Source: an uncultured Clostridia bacterium (GTDB lineage Bacteria; Bacillota; Clostridia; Oscillospirales; Ruminococcaceae). From it: 64,000 nucleotides of DNA. Positions 46,637 to 56,848 of the stretch are shown in pieces. A program made the translations under genes and the position numbers. Under the pieces are notes generated by a model, which saw only the letters and a program-made list of their open reading frames with translations, was not told the DNA's origin and did not search any database. The stretch is from assembly GCA_947629785.1 (NCBI GenBank), contig CANRFB010000005.1, forward strand, positions 1-64,000, read 5' to 3'. The number at the start of each line of letters is the position of its first letter. Position 1 is the stretch's first letter.

Positions 46637-47746
46637 TTGCCTCTTTTCCCTATTCTGAAAAATATTTACGAAAAGTCCGATATGCCCACGGCTATAGCAG
46701 ACGCTGAGGGCTGTATCATCTGGAAAAACAAACTTCCTGCGCCGGGACTGAACGAGGGCGGCAGGTTAGCTTTGCTTATCGATGAAAAACCTCTGAATAC
46801 GGGAATATACAGCGTTATGCGGAATGATGAGCTTATTTCCTATAACATCATAAAAACAGAGTCCGCAGAGGAATGTTACTATATTGTCGAATTGGTGCGT
46901 TCGGAAAGAATGTCAGATATAATGAATACCCCTGCTATACGGAGTTACATGACATACCTCAGTTCAAAGATACGGAATATGGCAGGAGTGGTGACCAATA
47001 CCACGGACGAACTTTACGACTCGGTCTCCTGCGGGATATTTGACAGACAGACCATAACCGAGCGGCTCAATTCCATTGACAAAAGCATGATGTCCATAAC
47101 AAAGGAAGTCATTCAGCCCGACCAGTTCTATGCGCTGCTTGACATGGACAAGCGGAGATCAACGCTTTCCATGGAAAACGAACTGCGCAGGATAGTTTCC
47201 GAAGCCGAAGCTGTTCTTGGCAGAAAAGTCAGGATAGAACTGAAATGCAAAGACGATATATTTTTCCGAATGGACAGAGATACATTTGAAACCGTTATCG
47301 GCGGAATGACCGCCATGTGCTGCGGCTGCCGTTCCAATCCCGAAAAGCTGATATTTTCCGCCAAAAAGATAAACGGCAGCAGAGCGGAAATATCCGTTGC
47401 AAGCATACGAAACAAGTCGGACAAGTCCAACGGCACAAGCACGGAGAACAATATGTTTTTCCATTACACCTGCGACCTGCTCTGCAAAACCATGGGTGCG
47501 GTATTCACCAGAACCGAAAAAGCCAACGGCTGTACCGTAAAAGTGGAATTTGACATCATCTCCAAAGGCGACGCCCGCGTGGAATTATCAAGCGTGGAAT
47601 ATTCCGTGGACAAGGGGCATTTTGAAACCGTTTCACTTATGCTTGCCGACGCCGATACCGAAGAAAGGTATGTCCTTTACGATATTGACGATGAAGACAA
47701 GGAGGCAAGAGAGAAAAATATAGTAATGTCAGGTTCATCAATTTAA
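46637..47746 (+). CDS. PAS/HATPase-like protein, degenerate sensor-kinase-like
   Basis: N-terminal PAS-like MPTAIADAEGCIIWKN; HK-like helical region and HATPase-like C-terminus without recognisable H-box or G-boxes; TTG start. Confidence 0.5.
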   Translation: MPLFPILKNIYEKSDMPTAIADAEGCIIWKNKLPAPGLNEGGRLALLIDEKPLNTGIYSVMRNDELISYNIIKTESAEECYYIVELVRSERMSDIMNTPAIRSYMTYLSSKIRNMAGVVTNTTDELYDSVSCGIFDRQTITERLNSIDKSMMSITKEVIQPDQFYALLDMDKRRSTLSMENELRRIVSEAEAVLGRKVRIELKCKDDIFFRMDRDTFETVIGGMTAMCCGCRSNPEKLIFSAKKINGSRAEISVASIRNKSDKSNGTSTENNMFFHYTCDLLCKTMGAVFTRTEKANGCTVKVEFDIISKGDARVELSSVEYSVDKGHFETVSLMLADADTEERYVLYDIDDEDKEAREKNIVMSGSSI

Positions 47747-47767
47747 TAGAACAGAAAGGAAATTAAA

Positions 47768-48508
47768 ATGAAAAGAACAAAAATTTTTGCGCTTTTATGT
47801 GCGGCTTCAATATCGGCGGCAGTATTTACCGGCTGCGGAAATCCCGAAGGAAATACTCAGACCGAAAGTACATCTTCCGCTTCGGAAACAGCGGAACAGG
47901 ATCCCGCTCAGACCACCGCTCCCGATGAGGACGTGGACTTAATGAGCAGCATATACGAGGAAGTGAATTCCACACGTCCTCTTGAAGAAGGCGACGATTA
48001 CGCCATAAACAAGATAAACCCCAAGTCTCCGGAGGGCGAATTCAAGGGCGGATATACCCTTGCAAGCTATGACGAAGTAAATCAGGGTAAACTTTATGTA
48101 AATGACAAGTCAAAAATCGTTATCCGCGCATATAATTATAAAGATGATCTCCACGACATGGCGGCATGGGCTGACCAAGCCTGCGGCGTTATAAGAATAA
48201 ATAATGTTATTACCGCCGCCTGCGACACGGTTTTTGAAAAACCCGAGGACGCCAAGGTCTGCGGTTTTGACGCCATCAAATATGATTATCAGATAATCCA
48301 GAACGAGTTTGTTGATAACCCCGACGATCCCGACGGCGAACAGATCAAGCAGGAAATGTACCGTTTCAATGCAAGGGTATACTATTTTTATTCCGAACAG
48401 GACGCATATGTTATAATGTTCGATACCCTTGAGGACGACTGGGAAGAACAGTCAAAGAATTTCGAGGATTTCGTTGCTGATCTTGAAATTACCAAGACAG
48501 AATATTAA
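47768..48508 (+). CDS. Hypothetical lipoprotein
   Basis: Lipobox AAVFTGCGN and Ser/Thr/Glu-rich linker. Confidence 0.75.
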   Translation: MKRTKIFALLCAASISAAVFTGCGNPEGNTQTESTSSASETAEQDPAQTTAPDEDVDLMSSIYEEVNSTRPLEEGDDYAINKINPKSPEGEFKGGYTLASYDEVNQGKLYVNDKSKIVIRAYNYKDDLHDMAAWADQACGVIRINNVITAACDTVFEKPEDAKVCGFDAIKYDYQIIQNEFVDNPDDPDGEQIKQEMYRFNARVYYFYSEQDAYVIMFDTLEDDWEEQSKNFEDFVADLEITKTEY

Positions 48509-48549
48509 TAAAATTTCTGTTGCAATTTTTTTGGAAATGTGGTATAATG

Positions 48550-48793
48550 TTTCCGTAATATTTTAAAGACATATCGGGCAAGAGTAACTTTTCCGCTTTT
48601 TTCAGAGAGCGTCGGGGCGGTGGAACGGCGCAGGGCGGTAAAGCGAAGTGCGGTCCGACAGTCCGGACGGGGAAAGGGTTTTCCCTGCGTATACGTCCGC
48701 GTTCCCCGCGTTAAGGGATAATGAGCAAAGAATTGAAGTGGAACCGCGGTCATGCCGCCTTCAAGGGTAATTCCCATGGAGGCGGCTTTTTTG
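48550..48793 (+). promoter_or_regulatory. T-box leader upstream of cysE-cysS (probable cysteine specifier)
   Basis: GAAGTGGAACCGCGGTCATGCCGCC...GGCGGCTTTTTT; upstream TTGCAA-17-TATAAT; candidate UGC in ccctgcgta. Confidence 0.88.
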
Positions 48794-48820
48794 ATATTTT
48801 TAAAAGGAGCTGTTCGGAAA

Positions 48821-49519
48821 ATGCACAAAGCACACACAATTTCCCACACCATAGAGCATATAAAATCGGATATCGAGTCGGTGAAAAGACGCGACCCCGC
48901 AGCAAGAAGCACACTTGAAATTCTCCTGACATATTCGGGACTTCATGCGGTGCTGATGTACAGAGTCGCACATTTCTTTTACACAAAAAGACTTTACACT
49001 ATTGCAAGGTGTATTTCCCAGTTTGCAAGACTGCTTACGGGAATTGAAATTCACCCCGGCGCAAAGATAGGAAAGGGATTTTTCATCGACCACGGTTCGG
49101 GAGTGGTTATCGGCGAAACTGCTGAAATAGGCGATAACTGCCTTGTCTATCAGGGCGTTACCCTCGGCGGTACCGGAAAGGAAAAAGGCAAGCGTCACCC
49201 GACCCTCGGGAATAACGTCATGGTTGGCGCAGGGGCAAGAGTCCTCGGACCTTTCAAAGTAGGTGACAATGTTAAAATCGCCGCAAACGCCGTGGTTCTG
49301 GAGGAAGTTCCCCCCAACTGCACGGCGGTAGGCGTTCCTGCAAGAATTGTCCGCCGCAACGGCAAAAAAGTTGTAAACGATCTGGATCAGGTTCATATCC
49401 CAGACCCCGTTTCGCAGGAACTCTGCGCATACCGTATTCGTCTGGAAAAGCTTGAAAAGCAGATGAACAGGCTGGAAATCGCCGAAATAGGAAAGAAATT
49501 AAATAACGGAAAGCAGTGA
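48821..49519 (+). CDS. cysE: Serine O-acetyltransferase
   Basis: IEIHPGAKIGKGFFIDHGSGVVIGETAEIGDNCLVYQGVTLGGTG. Confidence 0.96.
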   Translation: MHKAHTISHTIEHIKSDIESVKRRDPAARSTLEILLTYSGLHAVLMYRVAHFFYTKRLYTIARCISQFARLLTGIEIHPGAKIGKGFFIDHGSGVVIGETAEIGDNCLVYQGVTLGGTGKEKGKRHPTLGNNVMVGAGARVLGPFKVGDNVKIAANAVVLEEVPPNCTAVGVPARIVRRNGKKVVNDLDQVHIPDPVSQELCAYRIRLEKLEKQMNRLEIAEIGKKLNNGKQ

Positions 49520-49524
49520 TCTTT

Positions 49525-50943
49525 ATGAAATTATACAATACTCTTACAAGAAAAAAGGACGACTTTATCCCCCGCTTTAAGGGAAAAGTAAGTATGTACA
49601 CCTGCGGTCCTACGGTGTACCATTACGCGCATATCGGAAACCTCCGCAGCTATATCATGGAGGACGTTCTGGAAAAATATTTCCGCTATTCGGGATATGA
49701 TGTGAAGCGCGTTATGAACATCACCGACGTGGGACATCTTTCAAGCGACGGTGACACCGGCGACGACAAAATGTTAAAGGGCGCAAAGCGTGAACACAAG
49801 ACCGTTATGGAAATTGCGGATTTTTACACGAAAGCGTTCTTTGACGACTGCAAAAAACTGAACATCAAAACTCCCGACGTAGTGGTTCCCGCAACGTCCT
49901 ATATTGACGAATTTATCCGCGTGATAACCGTTCTTATCGAAAAGGGGTACGCTTACGAGGCGGGCGGAAATATCTATTTCGACACTTCAAAACTTGATAA
50001 ATACTACGTTTTCAATGATTTTAAAGAAGAGGATCTTGAAGTGGGCGTTCGTGAGGGCGTTGAGGAGGATTCCAACAAGCGCAATAAGGCGGATTTCGTG
50101 CTGTGGTTCACAAAGTCAAAATTTGAGGATCAGGAACTTAAATGGGAAAGCCCGTGGGGGCTTGGCTATCCCGGCTGGCACATCGAATGTTCCTGCATAA
50201 GCATGAAAAATCTGGGAGAATACCTTGACATTCACTGCGGAGGAATTGACAATGCATTCCCGCACCACACCAACGAAATTGCCCAGAGTGAAGCTTATCT
50301 CGGGCATGAATGGTGCAGACACTGGTTCCACGTTTACCACCTGAATACGGATAACGGAAAGATGAGTAAATCTTCGGGAGAATTCCTTACCGTTTCCCTG
50401 CTTGAAGAAAAGGGTTACGACCCGCTTGTATACAGATTTTTCTGCTTGCAGTCGCATTACAGGAAATCTCTTGTTTTCAACTACGAAAACCTTGACAACG
50501 CGGCGGCGGCTTATGAGAAATTAGCGGCAAAAATTTCTGGTATTCTTGACGGAAGCGGCGAAATTGACAAGGCAAAATCCGACGAATTAAAGAAGAATTT
50601 CACCGACGCCATGGATAACGATTTAAATACCGCCCTTGCAGTAACGGCGGTTTACGACGTTCTGAAAGCCGACACAAACAACGCCACAAAACTTGCGTTA
50701 ATAAAGGACTTTGACTATGTGCTTTCGCTGAATTTAATTGAAGCGGCAAAGAAAGTTTCCGAGGGAAAATCGGGCGGCGATGAGGAAATTCCCGCAGAGA
50801 TACTGGAACTTTCGGAACAGCGGAAAGCCGCCCGCAAGGAAAAGAACTTCGCTCTTGCGGACGAGATACGGGATAAGATTTCCGCCCTCGGCTATATTGT
50901 CACCGAAACGCGGGAGGGCACAAAAATCACTAAAAATCAATGA
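49525..50943 (+). CDS. cysS: Cysteinyl-tRNA synthetase
   Basis: YTCGPTVYHYAHIGNLRSY, WHIECSCIS, DIHCGGIDNAFPHHTNEIAQSEA, KMSKSSGEF. Confidence 0.97.
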   Translation: MKLYNTLTRKKDDFIPRFKGKVSMYTCGPTVYHYAHIGNLRSYIMEDVLEKYFRYSGYDVKRVMNITDVGHLSSDGDTGDDKMLKGAKREHKTVMEIADFYTKAFFDDCKKLNIKTPDVVVPATSYIDEFIRVITVLIEKGYAYEAGGNIYFDTSKLDKYYVFNDFKEEDLEVGVREGVEEDSNKRNKADFVLWFTKSKFEDQELKWESPWGLGYPGWHIECSCISMKNLGEYLDIHCGGIDNAFPHHTNEIAQSEAYLGHEWCRHWFHVYHLNTDNGKMSKSSGEFLTVSLLEEKGYDPLVYRFFCLQSHYRKSLVFNYENLDNAAAAYEKLAAKISGILDGSGEIDKAKSDELKKNFTDAMDNDLNTALAVTAVYDVLKADTNNATKLALIKDFDYVLSLNLIEAAKKVSEGKSGGDEEIPAEILELSEQRKAARKEKNFALADEIRDKISALGYIVTETREGTKITKNQ

Positions 50944-50965
50944 TTTCCGGAAGGAGAAGAAGTTT

Positions 50966-51913
50966 ATGAAAATTGCCATGCTGGAAGCGCGGACCGTTTC
51001 CAAAGGCGATGTTTCCTTTGAGGAGATATACAAACTGGGCGAAGTAAGGGAATTCCCCCTTACGCCCCTTGAAAAAATAACCGAAAACGTGGGGGACGCG
51101 GAAGCCGTTCTCTGCAACAAAACGCCCTTCACAAGGGAAGTTCTGAAAGCTTGTCCCAACCTGAAATATATAGGGCTCTGCGCTACGGGGTATAATAATA
51201 TCGACCTTGACACCTGTAAAGAACTGGGCATAACCGTTTCAAACGTCCCCGCCTATTCCACAGCGGCGGTGGCACAGCAGGTTTTCTCGTTTATACTGTA
51301 TTTCGCGGGAAAAACTTCAAAATACGCGGAATTTGTGCAAAACGGCGGCTGGATCCGCTCGGAGACCTTTTCCGACTTTGTTTTTCCCATAACCGAACTG
51401 GCGGGGAAAACCATAGGCATTATCGGTTACGGTTCTATAGGCAGGAAAGTTGCGGCAATAGCGCAGGCATTTGACATGAAAGTTATCGTAAACACCCGCA
51501 CGGCAAAACAGGACAGTTCGGTGAAGTTCGTTGACCTGACAGAACTTTTCCGCGAATCGGATTTCATAACGGCACATTGTCCGCTTACGGAAATTACTAA
51601 CGGCATGATAAACAAAAGCGTTCTTGACCTTTGCAAACCGTCCTGCATTATCATAAACACCAGCAGAGGCGCAGTGGTGAACGAAGCAGACCTTGCAGAC
51701 GCTCTGAACAGCGGGAAAATCGCAGGTGCGGCACTGGACGTTCTCTGCGAAGAACCCATGTCTGAAAATACTCCGCTCCGCGATGCAAAGAACTGCATTA
51801 TCACTCCCCATATCGCATGGGCGGCTCTGGAGACCCGCAGACGTCTTGTGAAAACCGTTGCGGAAAACCTGAAAGCATTCATTGACGGAAAGCCTATAAA
51901 TACCGTTATATAG
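50966..51913 (+). CDS. D-2-hydroxyacid dehydrogenase
   Basis: GKTIGIIGYGSIGRKVA, INTSRGAVVNEADLADAL; GGAGAAG upstream of ATG. Confidence 0.92.
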   Translation: MKIAMLEARTVSKGDVSFEEIYKLGEVREFPLTPLEKITENVGDAEAVLCNKTPFTREVLKACPNLKYIGLCATGYNNIDLDTCKELGITVSNVPAYSTAAVAQQVFSFILYFAGKTSKYAEFVQNGGWIRSETFSDFVFPITELAGKTIGIIGYGSIGRKVAAIAQAFDMKVIVNTRTAKQDSSVKFVDLTELFRESDFITAHCPLTEITNGMINKSVLDLCKPSCIIINTSRGAVVNEADLADALNSGKIAGAALDVLCEEPMSENTPLRDAKNCIITPHIAWAALETRRRLVKTVAENLKAFIDGKPINTVI

Positions 51914-51936
51914 AATTATAATGAAAGGAAATTTAT

Positions 51937-52725
51937 ATGTTTGATATAAACGAAAAAAAGAGGATAGTCGTAAAGGTGGGAACTTCCACGCTTACGCATA
52001 AAACGGGCAGGCTCAATATCCGCCGCGTTGAAAAGCTTGTAAAAGTTCTTGCGGATATTCACAACAGCGGAAAGGATATAATACTTGTTTCTTCGGGAGC
52101 CATAGGCTTGGGAATGTCCAAAATGAGCCTTACCGAACGTCCCAAAGACACGCCTATGAAACAAGCCTGCGCCGCGGTGGGACAGTGCGAACTTATGTAT
52201 ATGTACGACAAGCTTTTCGGGGAACACAACATCACCGTTGCACAGATACTTCTTACAAGGTACATTCTTGATACTCCCCGCAAAAACAATGTTGTAAACA
52301 CTTTTGAGAAACTTCTTGACCATAATGTCATTCCCGTTGTAAACGAGAACGACACCGTTGCCATTGACGAACTGGAACTTGAACTGGGCGAGAACGACAG
52401 CCTTGCGGCGCACGTGGGAATAATCAGCCGTGCGGATATGCTTATAATCCTTTCGGATATTGACGGCTTCTACAACGGAAACCCCAACGAGAATCCCGAC
52501 GCGGAAGTCATTCCCGTTATAAACAAAGTTGACGACCATATACGTTCCCTTGCAGGCGGCGCAGGTTCAAAACTCGGAACGGGCGGAATGGTGACAAAAC
52601 TCAACGCCGCCGAACTTGCCATGAGCGCGGGCATGGATATGGCTATTCTCAACGGAAGAAACCCGTATATTCTCTATGAATTTTTTGACGGCAAACAGGT
52701 AGGCACGGTATTTACCGATAAGTGA
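51937..52725 (+). CDS. proB: Glutamate 5-kinase
   Basis: VVKVGTSTLTHKTGRLN, VSSGAIGLGM, PVVNENDTVAIDEL, GTGGMVTKLNAAELA. Confidence 0.96.
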   Translation: MFDINEKKRIVVKVGTSTLTHKTGRLNIRRVEKLVKVLADIHNSGKDIILVSSGAIGLGMSKMSLTERPKDTPMKQACAAVGQCELMYMYDKLFGEHNITVAQILLTRYILDTPRKNNVVNTFEKLLDHNVIPVVNENDTVAIDELELELGENDSLAAHVGIISRADMLIILSDIDGFYNGNPNENPDAEVIPVINKVDDHIRSLAGGAGSKLGTGGMVTKLNAAELAMSAGMDMAILNGRNPYILYEFFDGKQVGTVFTDK

Positions 52726-52739
52726 ACGGAGGAACTTAT

Positions 52740-53987
52740 ATGACTTATATCGAAACTTTAGGCGCAAACGCCAAGGCTTCCGAAAAGGCTTTGCGCTGCG
52801 CTTCCACGTCCGGAAAGGACAAGGCTCTTTCCGCAATTGCGGAAGCCCTTGAAAACAGGACGGAAGAAATACTTTCCGCCAACGGAAAGGACCTTGCGGC
52901 GGCTGAGAAAAACGGAATGTCCGCAGCTATGCAGGATCGTCTCCGCCTTACAAAAGAGCGCATAAAAGGCATTTCGGACGGTGTCCGCGACGTTATCAAA
53001 CTTGACGACCCCATCGGTTCGGCGGATTCGGGGTCTGTTCGCCCCAACGGTATGCGGATAACGAAAGTACGCGTTCCCCTTGGGGTAATAGGCATAATTT
53101 TTGAATCCCGCCCAAACGTTACCGTTGACGCGGCTGTTCTCTGCCTGAAAGCGGGAAATGTTGTCATTCTCCGCGGCGGAAAAGAGGCGTACAATTCCAA
53201 CAAGACCCTTTGCAATATAATGCGCGAAGCCATAACTTCCTGCGGATTCCCCGCCGACGCCATACAGTTCGTTGACGACACCACCCGCGAAGTTACCGCT
53301 CAGCTTATGAAATGCAACCGTTACCTTGACGTGCTTATCCCGAGGGGCGGCGCGGGACTTATCCGAGCTGTAAAGGAAAATGCTTCCGTTCCTGTAATTG
53401 AAACAGGGGTTGGAAACTGCCATGTATTTGTGGACGAGACTGCCGACCTTGAAATGGCTGTCAACATCGTTGACAACGGCAAGACTCAGCGCCCCTCCGT
53501 CTGCAACGCCGTAGAATCCCTGCTTGTTCACGAAAAAATTGCGGACAAGGCTTTGCCGCTTATCAAGAAACGCCTTGACGAGCATAATGTGGAATTCCGC
53601 GGCTGCGAAAAGACCGCCGCTATCCTCGGAGAATGTGTTGTTCCCGCCGCGGAGGAGGACTATGCAACGGAATTTCTGGACTATATAATTTCGGTAAAGG
53701 TGGTTTCGGGAATTGACGAGGCAATCGAGCATATTTCAAAATATTCCACGGGTCACAGCGAGTGCATTGTGACAAATTCCCTTGCAAACGCCGAGAAATT
53801 CAAGAACGAAATCGACGCGGCGGCGGTCTATGTGAACGCTTCCACACGTTTCACCGACGGAGGAATGTTCGGATTCGGCGCAGAAATAGGCATTTCCACG
53901 CAGAAACTCCACGCCCGCGGTCCTATGGGACTGAGAGAACTTACTTCCATGAAGTACCTTATTGACGGAAACGGTCAGATACGCTGA
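52740..53987 (+). CDS. proA: Glutamate-5-semialdehyde dehydrogenase (gamma-glutamyl phosphate reductase)
   Basis: PLGVIGIIFESRPNVTVDAAVLCLKAGNVVILRGGKEA, LIPRGGAGLI, ASTRFTDGGMFGFGAEIGIST. Confidence 0.97.
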   Translation: MTYIETLGANAKASEKALRCASTSGKDKALSAIAEALENRTEEILSANGKDLAAAEKNGMSAAMQDRLRLTKERIKGISDGVRDVIKLDDPIGSADSGSVRPNGMRITKVRVPLGVIGIIFESRPNVTVDAAVLCLKAGNVVILRGGKEAYNSNKTLCNIMREAITSCGFPADAIQFVDDTTREVTAQLMKCNRYLDVLIPRGGAGLIRAVKENASVPVIETGVGNCHVFVDETADLEMAVNIVDNGKTQRPSVCNAVESLLVHEKIADKALPLIKKRLDEHNVEFRGCEKTAAILGECVVPAAEEDYATEFLDYIISVKVVSGIDEAIEHISKYSTGHSECIVTNSLANAEKFKNEIDAAAVYVNASTRFTDGGMFGFGAEIGISTQKLHARGPMGLRELTSMKYLIDGNGQIR

Positions 53988-54006
53988 TTACAGGAGCTGT
54001 TTAATT

Positions 54007-54966
54007 ATGAACGATGATAAAAAGGACATTTTCGATTATGAGACCTATATCAAGGGCGAAATCGGAAAGGTAAGGAAAATCGACCGAAAACCAAAGCCCA
54101 AGCCGACCCCGAAACCACAGCAGAAGCCCGCAAAATTCTCCTCTCTTGACCTTCCCGAAAAGCAGAAAAAGAAACAGTTGGAGAAAGAGGAATCCATTGA
54201 AAATATCCGCCGTATGTTCGGCGAAGCTCTGGACGAGTCCAAAGAGGAACTTGCGGAGTTCGCCGACGAACAGGTGGTGGATATGCCCGAAACAAACCCC
54301 GAGGGCGTTCGGAGAAAGCTGTATTTCCTTTTCGGGATAGTAATATCCGTTCTTGCGGTGATAGGGCTTATTTCCACAATAAATTTCACGGCGGACAAGA
54401 TAAAGGCTTTTGCGGACAACACACAGCAGAAAACCGAATTTGCGCGGTTTGTCTACCCCATTGTGATATGCGACCCCGCGCCGTTCAACCAGACGGTGAA
54501 ACTCCGCAACGATACCATGATAACCGCGGCTATATGGGATATTATCCTTTACGAGGACAAATCCAAGTATGAAGCGGATTTTGACATGATAATAGTTCCC
54601 GAACTGGACGTTGAACAGCACGGCACGAAACTTTTCGGGGCGGGGCTTAGTTTTGAACATCAGTCCATTCTCGGCGCGGACGTGCAGTTCTATTATGACG
54701 AAAGCATAAAGTCCTACCGTGTTCCCTCAAACCCGAAGTATTTTACCTATTCGCCGTATATTGAAAATATTTCCCGGGTCGGCGAGCGTTACACCCTTAC
54801 CGTGGGATATGTTTCGCCTACTCCCGCATGGCTCACCCTTACTTCCGAGGAAGAACCCGAACCCGAAAAGTATGTTGAATATGTGGTTTCCAAGCGCGGC
54901 GATGAAATGACCCTTGTTTCCATTCAGGAATCGGACATCAAAGTGGATTCTCCCCACGGACTCTGA
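54007..54966 (+). CDS. Hypothetical single-TM protein
   Basis: Basic/proline-rich N-terminus, TM YFLFGIVISVLAVIGLISTI. Confidence 0.75.
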   Translation: MNDDKKDIFDYETYIKGEIGKVRKIDRKPKPKPTPKPQQKPAKFSSLDLPEKQKKKQLEKEESIENIRRMFGEALDESKEELAEFADEQVVDMPETNPEGVRRKLYFLFGIVISVLAVIGLISTINFTADKIKAFADNTQQKTEFARFVYPIVICDPAPFNQTVKLRNDTMITAAIWDIILYEDKSKYEADFDMIIVPELDVEQHGTKLFGAGLSFEHQSILGADVQFYYDESIKSYRVPSNPKYFTYSPYIENISRVGERYTLTVGYVSPTPAWLTLTSEEEPEPEKYVEYVVSKRGDEMTLVSIQESDIKVDSPHGL

Positions 54967-54980
54967 TAAGGGGGCGCAAT

Positions 54981-55451
54981 ATGAACAGGACAAACGCGAT
55001 GCGGCTTTTAGACGCCGCGGGCATAGTTTTTGAAACGTCGGAGTACGAAGTGGACGAAAGCGACCTTTCGGGAACTCACGCGGCGGAAATGTTAGGGTTT
55101 GACCCGGATATTGTTTTCAAGACCCTTGTTTTAAAGGGCGACAAAACGGGGTATTTTGTCTGCTGTATTCCCGTAAACAAGGAACTTGACCTTAAAAAAG
55201 CGGCGAAAGTTTCGGGCAACAAGAAGTGCGAAATGCTTCATGTAAAAGACCTGCCCGGCGTAACGGGATATATCCGCGGGGGCTGTTCTCCCATAGGAAT
55301 GAAGAAGAAATTCCCCACCTATATAGATATTTCGGCGGAGGATAAGGAGAAATTTTCCGTAAGCGCAGGAGTCCGCGGCGCGCAGATAATTACTTCTCCC
55401 ACGCGGCTCTGCGAATATCTCGGCGCGGAATTCAAAGACATTACTGCATGA
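54981..55451 (+). CDS. ybaK: Cys-tRNA(Pro) deacylase (YbaK family)
   Basis: VFKTLVLKGDKTGYFVCCIPVNKELDLKKAAKVSGNKKCEM, GYIRGGCSPIGMKKKFPTYID. Confidence 0.92.
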   Translation: MNRTNAMRLLDAAGIVFETSEYEVDESDLSGTHAAEMLGFDPDIVFKTLVLKGDKTGYFVCCIPVNKELDLKKAAKVSGNKKCEMLHVKDLPGVTGYIRGGCSPIGMKKKFPTYIDISAEDKEKFSVSAGVRGAQIITSPTRLCEYLGAEFKDITA

Positions 55452-55466
55452 AAGGAATGATTTACT

Positions 55467-56711
55467 ATGAAAAGTGAGATACGGAACGCCGACCTCTGGG
55501 AAAGCGGCGAAATAAAAATTCAGTGGGTAAAAGGAAATATGCCGCTTCTGCGGGGTATTGAAGAAGAATTTGCCAAGGAAAAGCCGTTCAAGGGCATAAA
55601 AATTGCGCTTTCGGTACATCTTGAAGCGAAAACGGCATACTTGTGCCGCGTTTTAGCGGCAGGCGGCGCGGAAATGTACATTACGGGCAGCAATCCGCTT
55701 TCCACACAGGACGATGTGGCGGCGGCGCTTGTACACGGCGGCTTGAACGTTTTTGCATGGTACAATGCCACTCCCGAAGAATACCACCGCCACACTTCCG
55801 CGGTCATAGAAGCGGGTCCGAATATCATAATAGACGACGGCGGCGACCTTGTAAATCTTATCCATAACGAATATCCCGAAAAGATAGCGGACGTCATAGG
55901 CGGCTGCGAGGAGACCACCACGGGAATTATCCGCCTTATTGCCATGGCAAAGGAAAACAGGCTGAAATTTCCAATGGTTCTGGTAAACAACGCCGACTGC
56001 AAGCATCTTTTCGATAACCGTTATGGCACGGGGCAATCCGTCTGGGACGGCATAAACCGCACAACTAACCTTATTGTAGCAGGAAAAAACGTTGTAGTCG
56101 CGGGTTACGGCTGGTGCGGAAAGGGTGTTTCAATGCGTGCAAAAGGCTTGGGCGCGGAAGTTATCGTTACGGAAATTGACCCCATAAAGGCTATGGAAGC
56201 GGTAATGGACGGTTTCAAAGTAATGAAAATGACCGAAGCCGCGAAGATAGGGGATTTCTTCATAACTGTAACAGGCTGTCGGGACGTTATCACCGAGGAA
56301 AGTTTCCGCGTTATGAAAGACGGGGCTATCTGCTGCAACGCGGGGCATTTTGACGTGGAAGTTGACGTTGCCACATTAAAGAAAATCGCCGTTGAGACCA
56401 AGACCGCCCGGAATAACATTCAGGGCTATAAGCTTGACAACGGCAAGTGGATATATGTTATTGCCGAGGGACGTCTTGTGAACCTTGCGGCGGGCGACGG
56501 ACACCCCGCGGAAATAATGGATATGAGTTTTGCCATACAGGCGCTGTCCGCGCTTCATCTTGTGAAGAACAGAGGACAGCTTGACGAAAAGATAATTGAA
56601 GTTCCCAAGTACATTGACCGTCAGGTTGCAGAGCGCAAAATACGTTCATGGGGAATGGAGATAGACAAGCTTACGGACGTTCAGGAGAAATACCTTAACA
56701 GTTCCTTATAA
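55467..56711 (+). CDS. ahcY: Adenosylhomocysteinase
   Basis: SVHLEAKTAYLCRVLAAGGAEMYITGSNPLSTQDDVAAAL, VVAGYGWCGKGVSMRAKGLGAEVIVTEIDP. Confidence 0.97.
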   Translation: MKSEIRNADLWESGEIKIQWVKGNMPLLRGIEEEFAKEKPFKGIKIALSVHLEAKTAYLCRVLAAGGAEMYITGSNPLSTQDDVAAALVHGGLNVFAWYNATPEEYHRHTSAVIEAGPNIIIDDGGDLVNLIHNEYPEKIADVIGGCEETTTGIIRLIAMAKENRLKFPMVLVNNADCKHLFDNRYGTGQSVWDGINRTTNLIVAGKNVVVAGYGWCGKGVSMRAKGLGAEVIVTEIDPIKAMEAVMDGFKVMKMTEAAKIGDFFITVTGCRDVITEESFRVMKDGAICCNAGHFDVEVDVATLKKIAVETKTARNNIQGYKLDNGKWIYVIAEGRLVNLAAGDGHPAEIMDMSFAIQALSALHLVKNRGQLDEKIIEVPKYIDRQVAERKIRSWGMEIDKLTDVQEKYLNSSL

Positions 56712-56818
56712 AATACTAATCCCTCATTAAAGTGTAGACAAAAAATCTGCGCAAAAACACATATATTCAAGTTTTTGCTTGATTTTTTGTACACTTTATA
56801 ATCGGGATAAGTATAAAA

Positions 56819-56848
56819 TCTGCGGCGGCTTTTTAAGCCGCCGTTTTC
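56819..56848. terminator. Terminator hairpin between convergent genes
   Basis: GCGGCGGCTTTTTAAGCCGCCGTTTT. Confidence 0.7.

Noticed and set aside
48505-48912. 135-aa minus-strand ORF
   Set aside because: Overlaps the cys T-box leader and the cysE start on the other strand.
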